Assembly: GCF_003024805.1 (NCBI RefSeq)
Contig: NZ_PUEC01000004.1
Location: 62,001 to 126,000, forward strand
Direction of reading: 5' to 3'
From: Duncaniella muris
Lineage (GTDB): Bacteria > Bacteroidota > Bacteroidia > Bacteroidales > Muribaculaceae
DNA: 64,000 nt
Shown here: in pieces, positions 25,838-33,365 of the stretch
Position numbering within the stretch: position 1 is the first letter of the stretch
Layout: every line of letters starts with the position of its first letter
Notes under the pieces: model-generated
Database searches by the model: none
What the model was told of the DNA's origin: nothing
What the model saw: only the letters and a program-made list of their open reading frames with translations
Translations under genes and position numbers: made by a program

Positions 25838-25868
25838 CAAATTTAATATGATAATAGCTCATATACAA
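25838..25868 (-). promoter_or_regulatory. Promoter of the minus-strand unit
   Basis: Read on the minus strand: TTG (25868-25866), 20-nt spacer, TAAATTTG (25845-25838). This is a full Bacteroidetes match directed at the frameshifted small ORF, with a leader of about 56 nt. Confidence 0.7.
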
Positions 25869-25976
25869 GCAACTTAACAAAAGAGCATAGCATTTAACCA
25901 ACACCGGGCTTAGAATGCGTGAAAATGATGTTTATTTGCTAAAAATAGTGTTAACAGGATTTGAATTTTGGATTTC

Positions 25977-26007
25977 TTGCATAATTGAAGCGATTTGTCT
26001 ACCTTTG
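25977..26007 (+). promoter_or_regulatory. Promoter of the flippase gene
   Basis: TTG at 25977-25979, 20-nt spacer, TACCTTTG at 26000-26007; full match, 49 nt before the flippase ATG. The rest of 25870-25976 is A/T-rich with nothing recognisable. Confidence 0.7.
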
Positions 26008-26056
26008 TCGTGGTTGATATATGGTTGTATTATTTTAAAATTTTCTGTCGGAACCA

Positions 26057-27508
26057 ATGTCTTCAATCAAGACAAATATAATCCTTAATGGCCTTAATAC
26101 TATTACCGGAATTGTTTTTCCTGTCATTACTTTTCCATATGCGGCAAGAGTGCTGCTGCCGGAAGGGATAGGGACTGTTAACTTTTTGAACTCAATAATA
26201 TTATATATAATTCTATTTTCAACCCTCGGAATTCCGGCATATGCCGTCAGGGAAGTGGCAAAACACCGCGACAATAAGTCCTTACGAGATAAATTTGTGG
26301 TTGAAATTCTGTCGTTGAGCCTTATGCTGTGCATGTGCGCTTATGTGGCTGTATTCTTAATGGCGAGATTCATACCTCAGATTCATAGCAACCAGACGCT
26401 ATTTTATATACTCAGTCTGTCGATATTTTTCACCTCCATCGGATCGGAATGGTTCTATCAGGGCATTGAAGATTTTAAATTTATAACCATACGTGCAATC
26501 GCTATCAGAACCTTGGCGGCATTGTCGCTGTTTGCCTTTGTCAGATCATCATCCGATCTGATAGCTTACGGTTTTGTTATGGTCGGTACAACTGTCGGCA
26601 ACTATATCGCAAACTTTATTCATCTTAGAAAATATATATCAGTCAAAGACATCGAGTTTAAAGATTTGCAGATTATCAGCCATCTTCGCCCGGCGCTAAA
26701 AATCTTTGCTTTATATCTGATCACAAGCCTATACTTACTGCTGAACTCAGTCATGCTCGGATTCATTAGCGGAGACGAAGCTGTAGGCTTTTTTACTGCC
26801 GGAAATAAAATATCCAATATCTGTCTCACTCTGATCACATCATTGGGTACAGTGCTATTGCCGCGTTGCTCCCACCTTATAAAATCCGGTGATATGGAAA
26901 GTTTTTCATCGGTCATAAACAAGTCTCTCAATCTGACAATGACTCTCGCATTGCCGATTACTGTCGGGCTTATGCTGCTTGCCGGCCCAATAACTATGAT
27001 ATTCTGCGGGCCCGAATTTTCAGAGTCTATACCCGTGCTGTATATCTCAGCACCGATAATCGTATTTATCAGCCTTACCAACCTGATGGGAATTCAGATA
27101 CTTTATCCGATGGATAAAGTCAAACTTCTGATTATTGGGGCCAGTGGAGGGGCGATTATGAATATTTGTCTCAATATCATACTCATGCCGCCGTTGGGGG
27201 CTAAAGGTGCGGCAATCGCCACATTTGCCGCTGAATTGTCTATACTGGTTATTCAGATAGTGTTAGGGCGGTTATATTATCCGTTCAAAATCTCAGAGCT
27301 GATTAAATGGAAAGTGATAACAGCCACCACGGTTATGGGCATTGCAATATATCTCAGCCAGACATTCCCGATGTCAGATCTCGGACGATTGATTATAGGA
27401 TTTAGTGTTGGAATTACCGTGTATGGTGTGACATTATGGATACTTAAAGATCAGATGCTTTTTGAAATAATAGATTTAATCAAAAGCAAAAAAATCTCAG
27501 GTCATTGA
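26057..27508 (+). CDS. Polysaccharide flippase (Wzx/MOP superfamily)
   Basis: A 483-residue integral membrane protein with about 12-14 transmembrane segments, of the oligosaccharide flippase family that moves undecaprenyl-linked glycans across the inner membrane. The N-terminal segment (NTITGIVFPVITFPYAARVL), SEWFYQGIEDFKFI near residue 135 and GAKGAAIATFAAE near residue 385 are typical of Wzx-like proteins. Such genes usually sit in glycan assembly clusters; here it stands alone with its own promoter, and the only glycosyltransferase in the window is 14 kb away. The substrate cannot be inferred. Confidence 0.88.
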   Translation: MSSIKTNIILNGLNTITGIVFPVITFPYAARVLLPEGIGTVNFLNSIILYIILFSTLGIPAYAVREVAKHRDNKSLRDKFVVEILSLSLMLCMCAYVAVFLMARFIPQIHSNQTLFYILSLSIFFTSIGSEWFYQGIEDFKFITIRAIAIRTLAALSLFAFVRSSSDLIAYGFVMVGTTVGNYIANFIHLRKYISVKDIEFKDLQIISHLRPALKIFALYLITSLYLLLNSVMLGFISGDEAVGFFTAGNKISNICLTLITSLGTVLLPRCSHLIKSGDMESFSSVINKSLNLTMTLALPITVGLMLLAGPITMIFCGPEFSESIPVLYISAPIIVFISLTNLMGIQILYPMDKVKLLIIGASGGAIMNICLNIILMPPLGAKGAAIATFAAELSILVIQIVLGRLYYPFKISELIKWKVITATTVMGIAIYLSQTFPMSDLGRLIIGFSVGITVYGVTLWILKDQMLFEIIDLIKSKKISGH

Positions 27509-27718
27509 TATGAGCGAGAGTTTTTATAGTTAGACCTTTAATTCCACACATATCAAGAAAAAGTCTGGAGTCTTGAAATGAATCAGAAATAAATATATGC
27601 CCATAATCACTATTATGTAAAATTGTTTTACGCGTTTTTTTGATCTTGAGCAGGATGCTTAAATTGAGCCGTTTTTACTCCTCTCCTTTTTCATTCTGCC
27701 TTTGCAACGATTAATAAG

Positions 27719-27767
27719 AACAACAGCCGCTACGTTGTTTTCAAATTGACCGGTAGCGACTGTTGTT
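27719..27767. terminator. Terminator downstream of topB
   Basis: Arms 27719-27733 and 27753-27767 pair in 14 of 15 positions, between the convergent flippase and topB genes, 8 nt from the topB stop. The remaining gap (27509-27718) is A/T-rich with nothing else I can identify. Confidence 0.65.
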
Positions 27768-27775
27768 TTGCCATT

Positions 27776-29842
27776 TTACTTTTTCTTATTTGTAACCAAT
27801 AGTTTCTTTAGTTTTGCGGGAGTCAGGGTCTCAGGATATTCTGAAAAGTTCAACCGCAAGGTACAACCTTCACGATAACGGCTACATCCGAAAGCGGTGT
27901 TACCTTTTATCAGATTACCTTGGCCACAAAGCGGACATTCGATCTGTTCAAATTTGCGGACGCTGGGAGTACGAGGTTTGCGTGGCTTGTCTCCTCCCTT
28001 GCTTTTTGCCGGTTCTGAGTCGCCTCCTTTGTTCTTGCCTTTGCTTTCAACCTCAATCTGAATTTTAGATCGTGTGTTGTCACTTAGAACACTAATAACA
28101 ATCTGATTTATAAGCGTTTTAAGTTCATTGATAAACTCAGTGGCAGAATATTCGCCACGTTCAATGCGTCGCAATTTATTTTCCCACAGGCCGGTAAGCT
28201 TGGCGCTTTTGAGTAGTTCCTCATTGATAGTCTCAATTAGCTCAATCCCGGCTTGCGAGGCCATTATTGACTTGCGGTTCCTATAGATGTATCTTCGCTT
28301 AAATAGTGTTTCAATTATTGCCGCACGGGTAGATGGACGTCCAATACCATTTTCTTTCATGGCTTCACGTAATGTTTCATCATCTACCGTTTTACCGGCA
28401 GACTCCATTGCCCGCAAAAGGGTTCCTTCGGTATAATATTTTGGAGGTTGGGTTGTTTTCTGCTGCAATGCCGGTTCATGAGGGCCGCTCTCCCCTACTT
28501 TGAATTCAGGTAAAATTCTATCATCAGAAGTGTCATCTTTAGATTCTTCTGCAGGAGTGTCATCATACAGTTTCCGCCATCCGGCATCTTCGATCACTTT
28601 TCCGGTAGCCTTGAAGCCATGCTTTCCCACAGTAGCGCTTACAGTTGTACTGAGAAAACGACAATCGGGATAGAATGCAGCGATAAAGCGCAATGCGATC
28701 AGATGATATAGCTGTCGCTCATTGCCGATCAGCACTGCCGGTGACTGACCTGTGGGGATTATGGCATGGTGATCCGTAACTTTTGAGTTGTCAAAGACTT
28801 TTTTACTCTTAGGCAGCTTTGATGTGAGCAATGATTCAGTCAATGCTGCATAAGGAGTCATGTTCCGTAGAATACCCGGAACTTTCGGGTATATGTCTTC
28901 AGAAAGGTATGTGGTGTCTACTCGCGGATAAGTAGTTACTTTCTTTTCATATAGAGACTGTATCAGTCGCAGAGTCTCGTCTGCCGTCCATCCCCATTTT
29001 TTATTACACTCAACCTGCAACGATGTCAGGTCAAAAAGTCTTGGAGGGGCTTCCCTACCCTTTTTCTCCTGTATGTCATTGATTACCAGCGGTGACTGAC
29101 GTATTTCATCCAATGTTGCTGTTGCTTCGTCCGGAGAGTGAAAACGTCCGGCTGTGGCATTGAACGTAGCTCCGCGATACAAAGTTTTGAGTTCCCAGTA
29201 ATCTTCCGGTTTGAAATTCTGAATTTCGAAATGGCGCTGGACAATCAGGGCCAGTGTAGGTGTCTGTACTCGTCCGATTGACAATACATTGCCCGGTGAT
29301 GAATATTTCAAAGAATACAGACGTGTGCCGTTCATACCAAGCAGCCAGTCTCCGATTGCGCGTGAAAGGCCGGCATGATATAGATTATTGAATTCCGATT
29401 CTGGTTTCAGATGTGCAAAACCTTCGCGTATGGCATCATCGGTAAGTGATGAAATCCAAAGCCGCTTGACCGGACATTTGATCGATGCTTTCTGCATCAC
29501 CCACCGCTGGATGAGCTCTCCTTCCTGCCCGGCATCACCGCAGTTGATCACTTCGTCAGCTTCGGCAATCAGATTTTCTATTACACGAAACTGGCGTTCT
29601 ATACCGGAATCATTGATAACCTTGATCCCAAACCGAGCCGGGATCATGGGCAACATACCAAGAGACCATCTTTTCCATCTCTCTTCATAATCCCCCGGCT
29701 CTTTAAGGGTACACAGATGGCCGAAAGTCCAGGTCACTTTATAGTTTCCTCCTTCGTAATAACCCTCCTTGCGGGTATTGGCGCCGAGTATTGCGGCGAT
29801 ATCTTTTGCTACACTTGGTTTCTCAGTTATGCAGAGTATCAT
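27776..29842 (-). CDS. topB: DNA topoisomerase III (type IA)
   Basis: Type IA topoisomerases cut one DNA strand through a tyrosine and decatenate DNA; TopB works at replication and recombination intermediates. The 688-residue protein has the N-terminal TOPRIM domain (MILCITEKPSVAKDIA; CGDAGQEGELIQR), the central gate with SIGRVQTPTLALIV, and the active-site tyrosine in TTYPRVDTTYL. It ends with one C4 zinc ribbon (CPLCGQGNLIKG, then FGCSRYREGC) after a lysine/glycine/serine-rich linker. TopB genes are also common on mobile elements in Bacteroidales, but this one sits among housekeeping genes with normal sequence character. Its start overlaps the upstream small gene by 4 nt. Confidence 0.93.
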   Translation of the reverse strand: MILCITEKPSVAKDIAAILGANTRKEGYYEGGNYKVTWTFGHLCTLKEPGDYEERWKRWSLGMLPMIPARFGIKVINDSGIERQFRVIENLIAEADEVINCGDAGQEGELIQRWVMQKASIKCPVKRLWISSLTDDAIREGFAHLKPESEFNNLYHAGLSRAIGDWLLGMNGTRLYSLKYSSPGNVLSIGRVQTPTLALIVQRHFEIQNFKPEDYWELKTLYRGATFNATAGRFHSPDEATATLDEIRQSPLVINDIQEKKGREAPPRLFDLTSLQVECNKKWGWTADETLRLIQSLYEKKVTTYPRVDTTYLSEDIYPKVPGILRNMTPYAALTESLLTSKLPKSKKVFDNSKVTDHHAIIPTGQSPAVLIGNERQLYHLIALRFIAAFYPDCRFLSTTVSATVGKHGFKATGKVIEDAGWRKLYDDTPAEESKDDTSDDRILPEFKVGESGPHEPALQQKTTQPPKYYTEGTLLRAMESAGKTVDDETLREAMKENGIGRPSTRAAIIETLFKRRYIYRNRKSIMASQAGIELIETINEELLKSAKLTGLWENKLRRIERGEYSATEFINELKTLINQIVISVLSDNTRSKIQIEVESKGKNKGGDSEPAKSKGGDKPRKPRTPSVRKFEQIECPLCGQGNLIKGNTAFGCSRYREGCTLRLNFSEYPETLTPAKLKKLLVTNKKK

Positions 29843-30249
29843 TTACGGTGCAACGATTTCTTCTTGACGGTGGTGGTTGACGGACCATGTACTGTCATGA
29901 AAAGAATCTGAATTTCAGAAGTGTTCTTGAGTGCCGGGAAGTCAATTTCCACAGGTATCTGCCCATTGTCCTCCCATTGGAAATAGCGCTGGAAATCCAC
30001 GCCATCGATATCTGTTGAAGTCACAGCGGAACCGAGACATGTCAGACTTACTCCGTCAATACGGTTTGAAGTGTGGGGACGTCCTATCAGCTTGCCATAT
30101 ACACGTGTGAGATCCGAGCGGTAGTCAATGCTGTCCGCTTGGAACGACAATGTGCTATCAGACGCAGACTCATAGTCTTTGACTATTTTTGCCTCTGAAC
30201 AAAAACTGATGGCAGCCATTATTGCCGCAGAAATAAAAAATCTTTTCAT
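29839..30249 (-). CDS. Small exported protein of unknown function upstream of topB
   Basis: A 136-residue protein starting at 30249 (MKRFFISAAIMAAISFCS), where a signal peptide begins; a longer reading up to 30339 overlaps the redoxin gene and is unlikely. The mature part is probably a beta-sandwich, with segments RVYGKLIGRPHTSNRIDGV, GVDFQRYFQWEDNG and IPVEIDFPA, and a very basic C-terminus (TTTVKKKSLHRK). I do not recognise a named domain. The ATGA overlap with topB implies translational coupling despite unrelated cellular compartments. Confidence 0.6.
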   Translation of the reverse strand: MKRFFISAAIMAAISFCSEAKIVKDYESASDSTLSFQADSIDYRSDLTRVYGKLIGRPHTSNRIDGVSLTCLGSAVTSTDIDGVDFQRYFQWEDNGQIPVEIDFPALKNTSEIQILFMTVHGPSTTTVKKKSLHRK

Positions 30250-30308
30250 GATGAATGGTAGTGCAAATTTAGTGAGAATTATTTGTTCTGACAACCTTTG
30301 AGGTTTGA

Positions 30309-30809
30309 TTAACTGCCCGTCAGATAAGTCTGAAGACAACTGATCGATGGGTTCACAGCTATGATTTTACCCTGAGGATTAATGAGATATGATGCAAATC
30401 CGTGATTCAGCCGATAGTCAGCTTCGAGGTTTTTCATTTTTGCATCAGTGATGTGAAACTGCGTACTGGCTTCCAGATTATCTTTCTTAACGACTTCTTT
30501 GAAAAACTTCGGATCTGAATCGGTATTGACCGAAAGGATCGTAAAAGGTTCGGTATATGTCTTGTTTCTGAAATAACGGTCATATTCGCCGGCTGCTATA
30601 CGAGAGACTGCATTCTCGCTATCCCAGAAATTGACCAGCACATATTTTCCGCGCAACTGGCTCAGTGAGACTTCCACGGAATCATTGACAAGCATTTCTA
30701 TTTCCGGGGCGGTATAGCCTTTTTCCGCCTTCATCACGCGTTCGGAATAGGCGGATATCAGCAAAACTATCGCTGCGAAGAAAGCTATGTAGCTAAAAAT
30801 CTTTTTCAT
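30309..30809 (-). CDS. Exported thioredoxin-fold (redoxin-like) protein lacking the CXXC
   Basis: A 166-residue protein with an N-terminal membrane/signal segment (MKKIFSYIAFFAAIVLLI) and a TlpA/redoxin-type thioredoxin fold: LRGKYVLVNFWDSENAVSR, ILSVNTDSD, NHGFASYLINPQGKIIAV. In TlpA proteins the strand VLVNFWA is followed by a CxxC pair; here it is DSEN, so the redox cysteines are missing. The only cysteine visible is near the C-terminus (ISCLQ). A redox role is therefore doubtful; a structural, chaperone-like or binding role is more likely. The gene is preceded by a terminator-like hairpin that touches its start codon. Confidence 0.75.
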   Translation of the reverse strand: MKKIFSYIAFFAAIVLLISAYSERVMKAEKGYTAPEIEMLVNDSVEVSLSQLRGKYVLVNFWDSENAVSRIAAGEYDRYFRNKTYTEPFTILSVNTDSDPKFFKEVVKKDNLEASTQFHITDAKMKNLEADYRLNHGFASYLINPQGKIIAVNPSISCLQTYLTGS

Positions 30810-30813
30810 AAAA

Positions 30814-30857
30814 AAGAGTTTGAAAAGTCCTTATCTATAAAGACAATTCAAACTCTT
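30814..30857 (-). promoter_or_regulatory. Terminator-like hairpin abutting the redoxin start codon
   Basis: Arms AAGAGTTTGAA (30814-30824) and TTCAAACTCTT (30847-30857) are perfect complements. Inside, GTCCTTAT pairs with ATAAAGAC with one mismatch, so the 44 nt are almost wholly palindromic. On the minus strand the hairpin is followed by TTTTTT and then the ATG of the redoxin-like gene. It may terminate tamL transcription, attenuate the downstream operon, or control translation. Confidence 0.6.
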
Positions 30858-30873
30858 AAAAGTTCTACCACTT

Positions 30874-31034
30874 AGAGGTTGTTTAAAAACAATAGTTAAA
30901 ATCTGAACGAAAGTTTTGGGCGCCTATGACTCTTCGTCTCAGTCACATAGCTCGCTATGCTCCTCCCTCATTTGCATCAATTTATCTAAAAGATACACCA
31001 CTCAGATTTTAACTATTGGTTTTAAACAACCTCT
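30874..31034. mobile_element. MITE-like element with 33-bp terminal inverted repeats
   Basis: Arms 30874-30906 and 31002-31034 are 33-bp inverted repeats with a single mismatch, beginning AGAGGTTGTTTAAAA. The 95-nt centre holds no ORF and has smaller repeats (CTATGACT with AGTCACATAG). The 161-bp size, long terminal repeats and lack of a transposase suggest a non-autonomous element; the flanks have only short TA/TTA similarity as a possible target duplication. It lies between tamL and the redoxin-like gene. No second copy is in the window. Confidence 0.6.
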
Positions 31035-31048
31035 TAATATATATCCTT

Positions 31049-33331
31049 TCAGAACGGATAGCCTATGGCCAGATGGAAGGCCAGAGACTTTTTAAACGAC
31101 TCCATATTGTAATAACCCCTCTTGCCGGTGTCATACGGGGCATGGATTCCAATTCCAAGATCACCTCGGATAACCAGCATCGAGATGTCAAAGCGCAGAC
31201 CTACACCAGTTCCCAATGCAAGATCTTTAAAAAAAGTTTTGGCCCGCAATTGTCCGCCGGGGCGGGAAGGTTCATTTTTGAGAGTCCATACATTGCCTGC
31301 ATCAAGGAATACCGCACCATGAAGCGGTCCAAGTATGGGAAAACGGTATTCAGTATTGGCGATGAAAGTAAACGTACCGGTCTGGTCAAAATAGCCGTTG
31401 ATCTGATCTGCAGGCGCACGGTATGAGCCGGGACCAATCGAACGGACGGTGAATGCCCGTACCGAATTGGCTCCACCACAGTAGAATTGCTCGCTATAAG
31501 GCACCTGAGATGAATTGCCGTAGGCGTATGCGGCTCCAGAGCCAAGACGGCTGACAAGCCAGTGGTTTCCGCCAAGACGCCTTCCATATACTACCTGCGC
31601 ATATCCTTTTACAAATTGGGAGAATGGCGTTCTGAAAAGTGTTTTCTCGCCCTTTTTGCCACATAGCTCATAGATTGACCAGAATACATTGCCGGCCTCC
31701 TGTAGCGTAAACTGCACGTTGATGGTATTCTTGCGCATAGTGCGGTCATACACAAAGCTATAGGACATCTGTGGTATGTATTGACTCTGGAAACTCAAAG
31801 CAATCGCCGGATTGGCATTCATTATCGAATCAAAAACCGGGGTTGTATGCTGCAACTTATTATATGTGAGTTTAAACAGCGTGAAAGTATTGGAGATATA
31901 CTTGGACGACTGCCAGTCATAAGATAAACCGGCATTGAACTGGCTGAGTTTGAAATAGTGCGGTCTGTTAAGCAGATCTGCGCCTAATGATATTTTAGTC
32001 CAGCTCAACTCTCTGCGTGATCGAGGAATGAATCTTGGCGCAAGCAAACGCGGGAACGCCAGCGTGGCATTCAGGCCTACCTCATAGGAATTGAACACTG
32101 AATTGTGTCTGCCCGATCCTGTCTGCCACTCGTATGCGCCGGTCAAAGAAACCGTCAGCAATTCACCGCCGCCGAAGAGATTGCGGTTTGTAAGACCCAA
32201 TGTGACACCCGGTCCAAGATAAGAATTCGATTTTGAAGACACATTTGCTTCTACAGAGGCTTCGAGAGGCTTATCGTAGGTGCATTCAATCACGACATTG
32301 AGCAGATTGTCATTTTTTCGAAGTGTATCCGGGATGACATTTATGTTGATATTGTTGAATATGCCGAGCCGGGCCAGTCGGGTTTGTGTAGCATTCATCT
32401 GCCTTACGGAGAATGTGCGCCCTTCACGGAATGCGATGCATGATGGAATCAGCCCGTCTCGAAGCCTTGACGGGAGATAGCGGATCAGAGTTCCCTTGGC
32501 AGTTTCTGTAGTATCAGGTATCCCTCCTCCCCTATTCCTATATATATAGGTGGTGATATCTCCTGTCCGGTAACGGTTCAGTGCCATCGGCGGAAGATTG
32601 TCGGCAATGTCAAGTTTGAGCGCTATGTTGCCTTTGTTTATCGTACTGTCCGCAAGATACTGTATATAGTCCGGGCGAAAGAAATAATAGCCTCTGTTGC
32701 GGACAGCATTGGCTATGTCTACACGCAACGCTGCAAGAGAATCCGTTGAATAGCGAGAACCGAGCTGGAAATATTTCGACTTTCGAGCCACAGAATCAAT
32801 AATATGATTCAACAATACAGTATCAGGCAATAATACTATGGAATCGATCATATATGGCCTGCCGGCCTCAATCTTGTAAAGTATCGAGGCCTTTTTCTTA
32901 TTCCGTTTCTGAACAAGCTCATAAGAAGATGTCCCGGAGAAATAGCCATTATTGTCCAGGATCTGGTCAAGCATATGCACTCTGACTTCAGGGCGCACAT
33001 CTGCCACCAGGACAGGTTCTGAAGCAAGTTTTTCATAAATCCAGTGCTTAAGCCCTTGGGGAGGATTCGGCCAATTATTGTAGACCCAAAGGCCAAGAGG
33101 AAACGGATACCGGACTGACGCTGATCCTAACAGCGAGTTGTTTGGCTTCACAGAGACAGCCTCTGTAAGAGATGAACGCACGTCAGACGGAAATTTCTGC
33201 TTGTCAGGAGTTTTGATTTCCACACCCTTAAGCCCGGTATACAGAATATCATCCTTGCCAAGCCTCTTTGTTGTCGAGCAGCCTGACAGAAGCACGGATG
33301 CGATTGCCATTAAGATCAGTATTTTTTTCAA
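31049..33331 (-). CDS. tamL: TamL-type outer-membrane lipoprotein of the BamA/Omp85 family
   Basis: TamL is the Bacteroidetes counterpart of TamA: an Omp85-family outer-membrane protein that, unlike TamA, is a lipoprotein. The 760-residue protein has a lipobox (SVLLSGC, cysteine at 18). POTRA-like domains follow up to about residue 370 (for example GLIPSCIAFREGRTF, LARLGIFNNININVIPD). A C-terminal 16-strand barrel then includes the Omp85 motif VRAFTVRSIGPGSY and ends in aromatic FHLAIGYPF. It works with TamB, encoded directly upstream (34-nt gap), in outer-membrane assembly or lipid transport. Symbol by function and context. Confidence 0.85.
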   Translation of the reverse strand: MKKILILMAIASVLLSGCSTTKRLGKDDILYTGLKGVEIKTPDKQKFPSDVRSSLTEAVSVKPNNSLLGSASVRYPFPLGLWVYNNWPNPPQGLKHWIYEKLASEPVLVADVRPEVRVHMLDQILDNNGYFSGTSSYELVQKRNKKKASILYKIEAGRPYMIDSIVLLPDTVLLNHIIDSVARKSKYFQLGSRYSTDSLAALRVDIANAVRNRGYYFFRPDYIQYLADSTINKGNIALKLDIADNLPPMALNRYRTGDITTYIYRNRGGGIPDTTETAKGTLIRYLPSRLRDGLIPSCIAFREGRTFSVRQMNATQTRLARLGIFNNININVIPDTLRKNDNLLNVVIECTYDKPLEASVEANVSSKSNSYLGPGVTLGLTNRNLFGGGELLTVSLTGAYEWQTGSGRHNSVFNSYEVGLNATLAFPRLLAPRFIPRSRRELSWTKISLGADLLNRPHYFKLSQFNAGLSYDWQSSKYISNTFTLFKLTYNKLQHTTPVFDSIMNANPAIALSFQSQYIPQMSYSFVYDRTMRKNTINVQFTLQEAGNVFWSIYELCGKKGEKTLFRTPFSQFVKGYAQVVYGRRLGGNHWLVSRLGSGAAYAYGNSSQVPYSEQFYCGGANSVRAFTVRSIGPGSYRAPADQINGYFDQTGTFTFIANTEYRFPILGPLHGAVFLDAGNVWTLKNEPSRPGGQLRAKTFFKDLALGTGVGLRFDISMLVIRGDLGIGIHAPYDTGKRGYYNMESFKKSLAFHLAIGYPF

Positions 33332-33365
33332 AGCCTGCTGTTTTTAGAGTTATTATACAAATACA

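Noticed and set aside
27776-29842. topB as a marker of an integrated conjugative element
   Set aside because: No integrase, tra genes, relaxase or att repeats nearby, and the flanking genes are chromosomal.
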